Part shown: piece after piece, positions 1 through 11,623 of the stretch | How positions within the stretch are numbered: position 1 is the first letter of the stretch | Layout of the letters: each line of letters opens with the position of its first letter | From: Leucogyrophana mollusca | Lineage: Eukaryota > Basidiomycota > Agaricomycetes > Boletales | Direction: 5' to 3' | Assembly: GCA_021014945.1 (NCBI GenBank) | Contig: MU266433.1 | Location: 1 to 64,000 of the forward strand | DNA length: 64,000 bases | Translations under genes and position numbers: made by a program | Notes under the pieces: model-generated | Databases searched by the model: none | Seen by the model: only the letters and a program-made list of their open reading frames with translations | Told to the model about the DNA's origin: nothing

Positions 1-610
1 AACCTGTGTGGGCTCATCATTTCCCACTCATATATTTCAGTTGAGAGAAAGTAGTGAAGGTGCAGGTGTGTGGCTGAGCCATGGCCGGCCCACCCGTGGC
101 CTACATAGCATTGGCCGACATCCGCTATATCAGATATTGCGTTCATTTTTTCTGTCCGCTAGTCCGCTAGTTACAGTAAAAAATGACTGAACCATGTGGA
201 AATTTTGCATGGAATTATTGTGCAAAATATTGTTATTGGATGGGGTATATTCTGAATATATCCAATTACCAAAAATCTTACAAGTTCGTGATGTGATAGT
301 ACCTACCTAAGGAACTCGTAAGTTGGATAGTGAGGATTGCTCACCCCCACAAGTACTTTCGGAAAGTCAACAACGGGATATATAGGATAGATATAATAAG
401 AGAGGGTGCATCACAACAACACAGTGAAGTTGGAACAAAATGTCCGTGGTAATGGCAAAGTCTGTGCAGAGTAGGAAGAGGATGGTCGTGGTCATCCGAA
501 GTAAAATCACATACAAGTAGATACTAGTCGTGAAATTAGCTGCATGTCGCATCCTATAGAGTTGCCTCGAGCGCGAAGAAAAACGCGACTAATGCTCGAC
601 ACACTCACCC
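1..610. other. Gene-free stretch at left edge
   Basis: No open frame here shows protein-like composition, recognisable motifs or plausible splice joins. It contains the 3' flank of the minus-strand gene that ends at 611 and otherwise AT-rich sequence. I see no RNA gene or repeat. Confidence 0.5.
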
Positions 611-2173
611 CTACGATGTATTCGCCGAGATGTTGTTTTTAAGTGGCGATGTGTGAGGTCCTGGTTTAGGTGGGGAAGCCTCACCCGTCTGTCTCGCGTT
701 CGGTCCTAGCAGCCCGGCAGCCTCCAACAACGCAGTCTGCGACCCCGAAGACCATGCCCTCGAATGCGAGCCAACCCTCTCCCGATCCGACTCATACCCA
801 GACCCAGACAAATCCTTCCGTGAAGAAGAAACCGAGTTCTGCGAGAAATGCCCAGCAGCAGCAGGGGGACCCATCACATCGTCTACAATTCTGCTCAGAT
901 CGATACTACCCGACGCAGCCAAGAGCGGGTCGACTAGTCTGCTGCCTTCGCTTGGAGGGGGCCACACGTCCTCTCTGAATACGGATCCTGACTCTGATCC
1001 CCGAGCGCGGTGCAGCATCGGTGACTCGCGACCGGCCACCCACGAGTGTGGGCTCTGGGCGTCGTCATCCCACGGCGTCTCGTAGTCCCTGTAGCGCGCC
1101 GGCCGTGAGAGGTCGTGATCATCGAGGTCCTCTCCCGCGAGGAGGTTTGCGCGCGCCTGCTGCTGCTTTCGCCGGGAGGCGATGCTGTCGAGGAAGCCGA
1201 GGTATTTAAAGCGTTTTCGTGTGCGGTAGAAGGCGATGGAGAGGACTGCGAGGATTAGGACAGCCGCGCCGGCCGTGGAACCTGCGATGATGGCGGTACG
1301 GTTACTGGAGGTGGTATCGCGTGGCGGGTTGGTGCTTAGCGTCGGAATTGCTGTAGTAGTCTATCGCATCGTGATTTAGGCGATACCCGAAACAGTTTAA
1401 AGCGGAAAAACACACGGTCACTGTCATGCTGCCGCTTACTACGGTCACATAGGACGAGGTGTAAGTTGTCCATGATTCGGAGGATACCGACGAGGACGCT
1501 GAGGACGATGGTGAATGGGATCGTGACGAAGACGAAGGTGACGAGGAAGCGGGCGATGTCGAAGGACTGGAGCTTGAAGCGGTCGACGAAGACGCACTCG
1601 GGGACTGGGATAAGCTGTTGGTTGATGAAGTGGATCCATCGGTAGAACTAGTGGTCGATGGACTCGAACTCGACTGCGTGGTCAGTACGGAACTACGCAT
1701 GGATACAAAACTGAGACCGATTGCCGTAACTCAAATACCACCAGACTCACGAAGTCTCTTGCGCGTATGAAGTCGAAGTTCCCGGTGTTGATGTCGAGTC
1801 CGCTGAGCTCGCTGAAGGACTACTGGTCGACGACTGGGATGCGATAGCACTTGTCGACGGCGCAACTGCAACACTGGTCGACGATGACCCATCTGCGCTG
1901 GACGAAGCACCCGCACTGGATCCGACAGCACTAGAACCGACGGCTGTCGATGGTATCGAAGTTGCAGAGTCCTATCACACGTCACGGGTAATTGAGTATC
2001 CTTTCTCCCACCAACCGCCATTATCATGAACCGCGCACCTGAGTGGTTGCACCTGGGTTTGAAGGGGCAGCCGGCGCAGATGCGGATGCAGGAGGTTCGC
2101 TGGCTGATAGTGAAGGCCCACTAGTGCCACCAGTCGAACTTGCCTGTCGGGGGATCGGGGGATACCAGGCCAT
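611..2173 (-). CDS. Ser-rich single-pass membrane protein
   Basis: The model joins 2173-2039, 1971-1751, 1692-1412 and 1350-611, about 458 aa. A long low-complexity Ser/Thr/Pro/Ala region (roughly residues 10-210), likely extracellular and O-glycosylated, precedes one hydrophobic helix (IIAGSTAGAAVLILAVLSIA). A basic stop-transfer stretch (FYRTRKRFKYL) and a polar cytoplasmic tail follow. This is the common layout of fungal wall-sensor-like or Mid2-like proteins, but no conserved domain was identified and the role is unknown. A second gene of the same layout lies at 18491-19761. Introns 1 and 2 have clear ends. The third donor (near 1411) is weak and was chosen to keep frame. The start at 2173 is the first Met in the Ser-rich frame; an upstream exon cannot be excluded. 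Confidence 0.7.
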
Positions 2174-2704
2174 GTTACAGTTCCCAAAACTTGCTCGAGT
2201 CGGAGAAACAGAACAGGACAGGGCCCACGGGATCGCACGAGAGCCTTCCTGAAGAACTTCACAATAAGCAAGTAGGAAAAAGAAAGGGAAAATGAGGAGA
2301 CGCCGACATACACAGCTCTCGACAAGGATTGATCTGTATAATATTTTCGCAGCCACGGCGACCAATGCCGCCGTCACGGTACTCTCTAACGGCCAATCGA
2401 CGGCCAGGGTGTTTTCCCAGAAAGGACACTACTGGCGACTCCGCCAAAGCGTAGATCTCACAGGCTTAGTTACAGCCAGTACACACGCGCCGAAAAGTAT
2501 TTTGGGCGCATGGAGTTGGAAAAGTCTCCCGCAGTACCGCTTTCTTTATGCGCTGCCATCAAGAAATCCGCAGTCCCGCCCGAGCTCCCACCAGTCCAAT
2601 CCCCACTTCTTCTCTTCTAATTACCCACTGACTTCCTTCGTTGTCTTTCCAATCACGATCCTCCTTTCGAAGAACGTTCGCCCAGCAGCTTGAAAAGAAC
2701 CGCG
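2174..2704. promoter_or_regulatory. Shared intergenic region between divergent genes
   Basis: The 531 bp between the divergent Ser-rich membrane protein (-) and the O-fucosyltransferase-like gene (+) must hold both upstream regions. No strong TATA box was found in either direction. Open frames here lack protein-like features. Confidence 0.35.
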
Positions 2705-4335
2705 ATGGACTGGATGCCTCGCCGAGTCCTGGGTGCAGTATCTCGCAAGTTCACTGTGGAGCAGTACGACTTGTTGCCAACAGACCTGTTGTTGCGAGGG
2801 GTAGGCACCGGATACAGTCAGATGCGCGGTCGACGCTGGTCATGGCGGAATCTCTCCCATGCATTTCGACAACGCCTTACCCTTCGCCGACTCCTGGTAT
2901 CGCTCGCGCTCCTCCCAGTCTTCGTCGTTCTCGCTATCTTGTGTCAAGGCATACCCCCAACTTATAACGATATCCGGCACTTCGAGAGACGTCTTCCGCA
3001 ACACAACCTTGCACCAGCTTCGCGACACTTGCAGCAACAGCCTCGGTACATCCGTTTCCCCGGGCACTTGTGGGGACATGGCTTGAACAATATTTTGCAG
3101 GAAACGTAACTTTTTCTCTCGAGTCCAGTGCTTGGTCGTCGAAGCTGATCCACGTCCCTGCAGAATATTGATGTCATACTTGGCATACATGTCCAACCTC
3201 TCCTTCGTCTTCGAGGACTATACCTGGTCACATACCCCTTTGCCATATACTGTTTACGACTTTGCCCTCCGTCCCGCACGGATACCCCTTAATGCCATTA
3301 TCTCTGGCCCAACTGCAGGAGGGCCGATGTCGGATACCGCTCCTCGAGCTGTCAGCGCGGAGTTCTGGGAGCATGTGTGCGCTGACAAGGAGAAAAGATA
3401 CGTTATTAGCTCGGAAAATGCACCCAACGACGCGGATGGGAGCGTCATAATAGATTGGTGGACAGAGCAACTAGTTTCCAATCAGCATCTCTGCATAGAA
3501 ATAGACTCGACTGCGCATGATCTCTTCGATAGATTGTGAGTACTTCGTTCTTTGGTTAAACACAGAACTCACCGACATTGTTGCAGCCTCTTTGGGGGTC
3601 CACGAGTATTGTCATTATGGCAATCACTGGCCTCTTCACCCATCCTCACTGACTTCACTTGGTCGCCATTGGTGCAATCCGCGGTAACTCGTAACTTTGC
3701 GCTCCTCCAGCCTGAATCAGCAAAGGACCTTTACGATGTCTCGTCACCTGCAACGCTGCCCGGTCTCGTAGCTGTACATTTACGCCGAGGCGATTACAAA
3801 CGCCATTGCCCAAACCTTGCAAAATGGGGCGCAGAATACATGGGCTTCAATCAGCACCCATCTCTCCCCGACAGGTTCGATCCCCACCCATACAAAAACG
3901 ATTCGCGTGTCCTCGAAGAATACTATCTCGAGCACTGCCTGCCAACGACCGAACAGATCGTCGTACGACTGCGGGAGCTCCGAAGGGAGCATCCCCATCT
4001 GCGTCGCGTATACGTCCTATCGAATGACTGGGCGTGGTGGTTGGATTCGCTCAAGGAGGCGTTGGAAGAGGACGGGTGGGATGATCTGACGAGTAGCTTG
4101 GATATCCAACTGGATGCGGAGCAGTATTACGTGGCAATGGCAGTGGATATGGCGATAGCTGAGAAGGCAGACGTGTTCGTCGGGAACGGGGTAAGTGCTT
4201 ATTGCTACGCCTGCGAGCATGACTTTGGAACTGATTTGTTCTCTTCCTCGTGTTCAGTTTTCGAGCCTGTCGTCGAACGTAGTCATGTTGCGGATGGCGA
4301 AGGGGATGGACGCTAACAGTAATCGCTTTTTGTGA
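2705..4335 (+). CDS. O-fucosyltransferase-like type II membrane protein
   Basis: Exons 2705-3105, 3164-3535, 3587-4190 and 4258-4335 give 484 aa. An N-terminal cytoplasmic basic region (RRLLV) leads into one signal-anchor helix (about residues 62-82, LVSLALLPVFVVLAILCQG). The lumenal part carries features seen in basidiomycete proteins annotated as GDP-fucose O-fucosyltransferase-like: WGHGLNNILQE (donor-loop-like), VAVHLRRGDYKRHC and the C-terminal FVGNGFSSLSSNVVMLRM. The HLRRGDY block matches the Arg-containing GDP-fucose motif of that fold. The likely place of action is the Golgi or ER lumen, transferring sugar to protein; the substrate is unknown. All introns are 51-67 nt with GT-AG ends and joins in frame. 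An ATG at 2705 precedes the anchor directly. The family-level call is inference from motifs. Confidence 0.68.
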
Positions 4336-5302
4336 AGAAGATCATTGATGGACTTACTACGAGTACTTATAATAAAACTGGACTATCACGCGACCTCCTG
4401 CCGGCCGTTCGTCACCTATGATGCATCATCAGCATGTGCTGTGGGTGGTAAGCATCTGAGCGCTGGCCGGGCCTCGCTGGCCGTTGAGAACAAGGAAAAC
4501 TTTGCAGGGCCCCGAGCGACTGGACCTGTCATTTTAATTGCGTTGACAGGTGACTGTCAGTCCGATAAGATAAGATAGCACACTCTGTGCACTTGCCCTA
4601 ACCCTAGCGTTAGCCTTTTCTTTTCACTTGCATCGCGATCGCCACAAGCCCAGTTCACTCCTACCAGTACAACCGCCGGGCGACCTTGTCTTCGCGTAAA
4701 ACGAGATATTAAGCAAGATCAAAAGATAATCAATCGTGAGCTGTGCGTTTCGTGCCTCATGCGTTTCCTTGACGGTCACACAGGTATCGTTGTCTCCACA
4801 TCACTCACGACTCGGTGGCTTAATGAGCACCACATCGTGGACTCCATACCTCCGCTCTTGAGCTGTACCGTGCGGTGCGTGTGTCAGCGTATCTCCTTAC
4901 CATCAAGGTCTGATACTTGGATTTACGCAGAACTGAGTTATACGAACAACCTGTTTCACATACACAGGTATGTAGCACATCCACGCACACTTCGAGAACA
5001 ACGCATCGGAAGTTCTTGAGCTTCCTTCATTCTCCCGAATAGCCGCAACGTGTATTCACGCTCGCTTCCTCATGTTTAGCTACGTCGCCTCGCCTCAGCT
5101 CAGATATAACCCTTTCAGCGCATCGCAGAGTCATTCTATGTCATCGGGGTAGTCTTTGTACCATTCACGAATTGTTGTGAGTCGCAAATACTACAATAAC
5201 GAACGCTGTCTCCTGACTGCAGTAATGTTCATCTTCAAGGTCCATAGTATCATTTAACACCACGACACGACCCGTGCGCCAAGTGCCATACCTTCCGGCG
5301 CG
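4336..5302. other. Intergenic, no gene recognised
   Basis: This is the 3' flank of the glycosyltransferase-like gene and the upstream region of the OXR1-type gene. Short open frames have no protein-like features. A two-unit CCCTAA-like string near 4596-4607 is not an array. Confidence 0.45.
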
Positions 5303-7166
5303 ATGACGACTCCCATGCACTTGATCCCCCCATTCGTCCCACTCCCGAAAGCTAACGAAACAGCTCTCGCCCAACCCAAAGCGTCGCGCCCTCCCGGCAA
5401 GCGGCCTCTCGACGAATCCGACATCGACCGTTTCGCCACGCTTTTCTCACCCGCCACCCCTCCTGCATCACCGGTACCCATATTCGGCGGTGGAGTGCCC
5501 ACGACTTCTGCCACTGCGCAACGACCGCACCAACATCGTACGCACGGGTCTGCGGACTCGGAATTTGGCTCTTTCGTGTCTGTACCACCGACACAGGACC
5601 CACTATCGTTTTCATTCCCTTCTTCTGAGCAGCAGGTTACGGAAACGAGGTATTATGAGTCCAATGCTACCAGTACGCCAGCATCCGGTGGTAGCGCCGG
5701 CACACATAGAAGCGGGGGAGCAAACTCAAATACGACCCTCGACTACTTCGACCAGTTCACGTCGACGGCTAAGACGTCCTCAGAGCGTAACAAAAGAGGC
5801 GTGCTCGATGAACTCCTTCAGCACGAAGACGATCCACTATACTGGGTGCAGCCTTTGCCTCAACCTGGATCACAAGAAGATGTACCTAGCGGGCGTATGC
5901 GTAGTCACAGCAAGTCGAAAAATCAAAGACCAGTCTCTCATTCACCGGCTCCCCGCCCAATTGCTTTGCCGCCAGCTTCGTTACCCTTGTCATCCTCCGC
6001 GTCTTCGCTCCCACTGTCGACTTCTCCGCCTTCTGTTTCGCCTCCACCACCTGGCGCGCTCTCCCGCCTCTCATCAAGTTGGGTGTCCGCGTTTCTTCCC
6101 TCCGCTCGCTCGCGCGCGTCAACGTCCACATCGGCTTCACTTCCGCCGTCGGCATTCACGTCAACGCATTCTGCCTCAAATACTATCTCGCACCATCCAC
6201 ACCCACCTCTTCACCCCTCCGTTATGGAGATCACACATGGCACACCCTTTGGTTCTGCACCGTACGTTCCTCCTTCGGGCGCACCGGGCTTCGCCGGGGA
6301 CCATACGTGGGACAAGGGTTTCTCCAACGCGTTCGAGCCGGAGAATGATCGTGTCGAGAAGAAAAATATACGCCTTGTAGGTAGGAGAGAGGGTACTGCA
6401 GAAGTGCTGAGCGTAGAGCTTGCCGATAAGGCACGTGCATTCATGATACCTTATTTCCGTCCCAAAATGAAACCATACCAAATCAGATACGCCCCCACCT
6501 CCCGGCGCTCACGCGCCTCCCACGCACATGGACCCTTCTCTACAGTCTCGATCAGCACGGCATCTCGCTGAATACTTTGTATACGCGGTGTGAACCGAAG
6601 CCATGGAATGCCCCTGGAGCAACCAAGGGCGCTTTGATTATCATACGAGACTCCGGTGATGCAGTCTTTGGAGCCTGGATGGGCGAGGGCGTGCATCTCT
6701 CCAAGGGCGCGTATTATGGAAGCGGGGAGTCGTAAGTGGGATTATTCGCTACCCCGTTAAAACCGATTTATTGCGTGGATTGACACCTGTCTGTGAAGGT
6801 TTTTGTGGAGACATAACGCTATCAAGACTGGTGATAATCCCGCCGTTGCCCTAGATGTGTACAAATGGACAGCCCGCAACGACTATGTGGCGCTCTGCGA
6901 GCCTGAATACATCTCTTTTGGTGGAGGGTGAGTCGTTTCCATCCCGTTTCTTCGTGTTCTTGTAGGGACTCATCACCTCGCCATCCAGTGATGGGCATTA
7001 TGGCCTATATCTTGATGCTTCCCTCCTTGACGGTTCGTCTGCGCCTTGTCCGACCTTCGAAAACGAGATACTCTGCTCGCAAGAGAATGGTATAGGCGTG
7101 CAGAAGGGCTCCTCTGTCGCGTTCGAGTGTGTTGGGCTCGAGGTGTGGGGTGTAGGACCTGCATGA
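5303..7166 (+). CDS. OXR1: TLDc-domain protein, OXR1 type
   Basis: Exons 5303-6430, 6487-6731, 6799-6927 and 6989-7166 give 559 aa. The N-terminal two thirds are disordered and rich in Ser/Pro. The C-terminal TLDc domain (from about residue 350) shows LVGRREGTAEVL, WTLLYSLDQHGISLNTLY, GDAVFGAWMGEG, FLWRHNAIKTGDNPAVALDVYKW recognisable in pieces, EYISFGGGDGHYGLYLD and the terminal CVGLEVWGVG. TLDc proteins of the OXR1 group protect against oxidative damage and bind V-ATPase in yeast and animals. The first intron (6431-6486) starts with GC: the frame and the conserved LADKIRPHLP stretch are restored only if splicing is AAG|GCACGT to CAG. A GT-donor alternative at 6416 would remove conserved residues. 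The other introns are ordinary GT-AG. Confidence 0.85.
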
Positions 7167-8105
7167 GGATAAAATGCCATCACTTATTTGGGACGCCTTA
7201 TTCCTGTTCGGGCCCCTGGGGCTGGCGCATCTCCCGCCCTAAGCAACTTACGATAATAGATGCTGCGGTTTTGATGTACGGACAAAGTGAGTCTTCGTAT
7301 CAACACGCGTCACCAAATGTGTCGCTGGTTTTGTTCCGCCCCATTCCATTCTAGTGGTCTGCTTCGTGACCTCCCCGCGATGGAGCCCAATCTGGTAGGC
7401 GTAGGCCTCTAAAAACCGTTCGGCGTTTACGCTTTTGCCACAACCTTATTATTTTTGCCCCGGGATCGTTTTTCAGCTGTCACGCGATAGCAGCGTCAGC
7501 CTAAGTATCGCAGTTCGCGATATTTCACTCTGCACCACGCGTGCACACTGACTTCCGTACTTGGACGACCGACTGTTTTAGACTTTTGTGGAGGAGTCGT
7601 CCCTTTGTACGTATAAATCACCCTCCTGGTTGACAGCAGTAATGTCGATCAGAACAACTGTATGTGGACTTGCTGTATCGTTGCCCGGGCTTATCGGACG
7701 TTTTGATGGTTTTGTAGTCTCGATACCAGACGTTTTAGGAAACGGAGTTGAAAACAACTGGGGCGGTAGGAAATGATAGCGCACCGGATTTTATCCGCAC
7801 TTCCTAGAGCGGCTGGCACCAAGACTAATAGTTTTGATATTTACCAGCACTGGCTATCGTCCACGGAAGTCCGCGATAGAACGCGAAGATGGTTATGGGG
7901 ACGGACGCTATAAACGCGCTGCACAGCCCAGATACGAGCGATTATCCCAGCGATGGTCCAGCGCCAGTCCATAAGCCTCCCCACCAAATCCTCTAGTATA
8001 AAGTGGCTCAATAAGAGACCCCATACGCAGCTCCCACACCATCCCCCGTTACGAGCCGAGCCCAGCCGACAGTCGCAACCGCTCCCGACACAACGTCCCG
8101 CCTGG
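7167..8105. other. Intergenic, promoter of first multi-pass gene
   Basis: There is no recognised gene. The right part contains TATA-like sequences at 7909-7914 and 7997-8003 upstream of the ATG at 8106. Confidence 0.4.
7997..8003 (+). promoter_or_regulatory. TATA-like box (TATAAAG)
   Basis: TATAAAG lies about 103 nt upstream of the start codon at 8106, a plausible TATA position for a short 5' UTR. A second TATAAA lies at 7909-7914. Confidence 0.4.
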
Positions 8106-9969
8106 ATGCTCCGTAAAGGCTGCATAGGTATGGTGATAATCAAGTCATTTTCCGACGCTCATTATTACATTTGCCAGTCGTTGTCTATGTCCTGCTCGTT
8201 AGCGCTCTGGTCGGTGGAGGAAAAGCCACCACCAACTTTACGCAATGTTTAAGTGACGCACGAAGCCGCGCCAATAGTACCGGCAGTACCGACTTGGCGG
8301 GTCTGCTCCTCAGTGATGGTACCCCGATCACCACCACTGCTCAAATCGATGATGTGACGGCGGTCAGCTATGAACTATGTGTTCGTATATGTGGAAGCGG
8401 CCAAGAGCCGTTCTCTTGGTCCACTTTCTCTCAAGAGTTCAGCGCGTGGCTACTACCATACCTCGCTCTCATATCCCAGCTCCCATTTGGCGCACGCCAC
8501 AGACTGGACAATCTCATGTCTGCGGTCCTGACCGTTGGATCGCCGGTGCTTGCTGGGTATTCGATGTTCCTCACCCTCCTCAATGCCCGGTGGGTCAGCC
8601 GGAGCTTTGAGGCCATATCCTACCCCAACTCCGAATTCGCAGTCCGAGTTCTCAGTAGCTTGCAGCAAGTGCCCCTGCGAGTCACGATTGAGGACTGCCT
8701 CCTTCCCTCGCTCGTCGTCCTTCCAGAAAATGACGAATTCTGGTCGGAATTCGCTGACTTCCTGAACTATACTCACACATGGTCCATATCCGCCGCGACA
8801 TCCATTTTATGGGTCATCATTGCTTTTATTTTCACTGTCGCAGACTCATTTTCGGATGGGTCCACAGACATTTACTCCAACGGTCAGGGGGTTGGCTCCG
8901 TTTGGTTGTGGCTGATCCCGATCGTCATCGGCTGGCTGCAGCTGTCACCGAAGTGCGACTACGCGCGTTTGCAGGCAGCTGTCCAGCGCGCGAATAATAT
9001 GGCATTCGTTGCAAGCTATCGCGGACCTGTAAAGGCGTCTACCATATCAAATAAGCGGGCAATAACCATCGATGCCGTGGATGAAGATCTGTCGTCACCC
9101 GATGAGGGAAGAACTCCGCCAGTGTTCAACTATGCACGAGCTCTTTCCTGGGCTCACGCAACTGAAAAGACCTTAGACGTTTTTCGCAAAGCATCCATTA
9201 ACGCCAGCGCTCACAAACCAGTAAGCCCCACGGAGGAATGGATAGTAGTAGACAAGGGTGATTTCATTCACCCTGTCAATCGAACGGGTTCAATGGATAA
9301 TGTGAAGGACTACTGTCGGCAGGTTCATCTTACTGCGATACCCAGTCGCTGGGCCCCTGGAATATTCTTCCGGATGTTCCTCGCGTCACTGCTTCCGCTC
9401 GCCTTGCAATGGGGAACAACGGGGGCAGCAATTTTGGCACTTTGGTTTACTCCAACAACGGTGCTTGTTATTCCCTCCATCCTCGTGTGTTTTTTTTCTA
9501 ATTGATGTGGTCGCATTAGAAATTGGGATGCCGGTCCTTAAGCTACCTCGTTTACGGTGCATTATCCACGGTTGTATGGATGCTGCTTGCCTTGTCGAGC
9601 ATCCTGGGCCATTATTCCGCGTCATGCCGCCCGCGCGAATCCCGCTATCATGTCCCAGTCGCGGTCCGGATGGCGAAGGTACTCGCACAGGTCCTTCGAT
9701 GGTCTGGGAAGGCGTTAGCCATTGTTAATGCGATTGGTATAATAGCCTCGTCCATTTTTCAGTTCTCCAGCTTTTACGATACGTGCTACTGTGATGGGAG
9801 CGTGATGGGAAGAGGTACCAGTGGCGCTTATGTTCTTCTAACAGAGACGAGCCTCCCCAACCTCGGACAGATGAAAGCTGCATGGATAGGCGCTTTGTGT
9901 CTAGCATCAGTTTGTGCGATGTTGTTCATTGGTTTCGTCAATCTCCTTTACGACGCTGTGTCTACATGA
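8106..9969 (+). CDS. Multi-pass membrane protein, unnamed fungal family (copy 1)
   Basis: Exons 8106-8127, 8178-9460 and 9520-9969 give 584 aa. A tiny 22-nt first exon and the start of exon 2 encode a signal peptide or first helix (about residues 1-22). A Cys-containing, N-glycosylatable lumenal segment follows. Hydrophobic segments lie near residues 97-111, 122-143, 211-231 and 246-262, with four more in the C-terminal third. Family signatures are FSWSTFSQEFSAWLLPYLAL, TVGSPVLAGYSMFLTLLNAR, YTHTWSISAATSI and GWLQLSPKCDYARL. I recognise this as a widespread fungal family but know of no function. Two related genes (11624, 21492) and a relic (30540) lie in this window. Intron phases are identical among copies. 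No disabling change was seen in this copy. Confidence 0.8.
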
Positions 9970-11623
9970 TAGAAGTTATACCTGCTCGTAGTCTCTCTTC
10001 GATCGCACATTACTTTCGACTCTTTATGACTTTAGCAAACCAAGTAGCTACCATCTTCCCGTTGCCGCTTTTATTTCTGTGGGTTTTCAATAATTAAGCA
10101 CCCGATATCAATTATGTACCACTCGATCTTGTATCTTAATCATATTTCAGTATGGCCTTCCTCCACGACAATATTGAGGGGACCCCAAACCGTTATTCAA
10201 GTCCCTCCCTAGGTGGCTCCGAAGATGCTCTAGATTTCAAGCTGGTTGGACTATGGGGGAGTAGGATAATGAATTCAAGAGCCCCACGGTCAACCGCTAC
10301 TGGTACTGCTTCCAGCTGCACATGATCTCCCGGAACTACATCAACCGTCTCCACCAGACACTCGACCGGCGTCGGAGGATGAACCCACTTACACCGACTA
10401 CCCCTCAGCTTCAGGGCTCCGACAAGGCCTTTCGGCTTCCAGAGTGACCGGTGACCCTTTGAAGTCCCTTCGAAAGACTGACCAGGCTGAGTCTAGTATC
10501 CAAACTGATCCCTTGTGGATCAAACAAGTTGATCATGAAGTATCGGATGTCGGACTCACGAACATACCTGCTGACTAATAAGCTATGCCAGCAACCCGAA
10601 AAACTCCGGCTCCTGCATCTCAGAATCAAGTCTTTATCGTGCTAGGACTGGGACACCTATCTCCTCGACTGTTCGTTCGTGCAGCGTCTGACTGTCACAG
10701 GGAAGGGTGTGCCTGCGCTCGAGCGAAGTACAAGACGTGGCGCCTGCGTATGCGAGGCTACCTAGGTTTATAGAATGGCACATATACATCGCCCGACTAG
10801 CCTGCGGTTAATACGGCTTAGAATAAGTCATGGAACCCCGTCAAGGAGTCGGTCGCTGCCGCGAACCTGCCCTTGTAAATCTTTGGCATTCGCTGTGCTC
10901 CCGATCCACCGCATCTCGTTCAGCCCCGAAAGAAGTCACTAGCTTAAGTATGGTAACTGTCCTGCCCGCCCTGCAGATATTTTAGTGCTTCAGATCCTCA
11001 GAGGCTACGCAAGATCCAACTTCGCCTTTGATGGACGCTCAGCCTCTGCAAGGATTTCCTGATTCCGACCGCTGGGCGTCATTACCACCACCTGAATGCG
11101 GTCTCACGCTGTCAGTTTCGACTCCCCACTGTCAACTCACAAACAATGTTCCCCTTCCTGCCCTGTGAGCGCATCCTGCCAAGATTATAATTCAGGGCTT
11201 AGAAAACCCGTACGTCGCACAGCACGGAGTGCCGCCAAACTTTGTTTAACGCTCGCAAATTCAAATAGTCGTTCGTCCTGAACCTCATCGCGGTGTCCGT
11301 GGGAGATGTACGAGCCTACGGTGCACAGCAATAATTGTGCAATGTTGGGAACAGGGCATCGGGTGCATTCTCCCTTATCTCTTCATCACCATTCGGTGCC
11401 GTAGCAATCTCATATGCATTCGTGCCAAGCATACGGGGCTATACAGGTGCCAACTTGAAAGTGCCTATGCCAAACGCACCCCTCTCTGACCCCACGCCTG
11501 TGCTTAACAGCACCCCACGGGGTATCTACTAAAATAAAGCGCGCCTTCAGCAGACACCAACCTCATATCCTTGGACGAGTTACCACACCTACGACTTGAT
11601 TCCGACATAACGACTGCAACTGA
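9970..11623. other. Long intergenic between paralogues 1 and 2
   Basis: 1.65 kb without a gene I can support. Open frames at 10585-10773, 11096-11281 and 11335-11532 are short, biased and lack motifs or credible splice partners. I found no recognisable relic of the flanking family here. Confidence 0.4.

Noticed and set aside
4596..4607. Telomere-like CCCTAACCCTA
   Set aside because: Only about two units, no array, in ordinary intergenic sequence.
5490..6380. A 296-aa plus-strand frame overlapping the OXR1 gene
   Set aside because: His/Arg/Leu-rich shadow of the Ser/Pro-rich frame; the TLDc frame explains the region.
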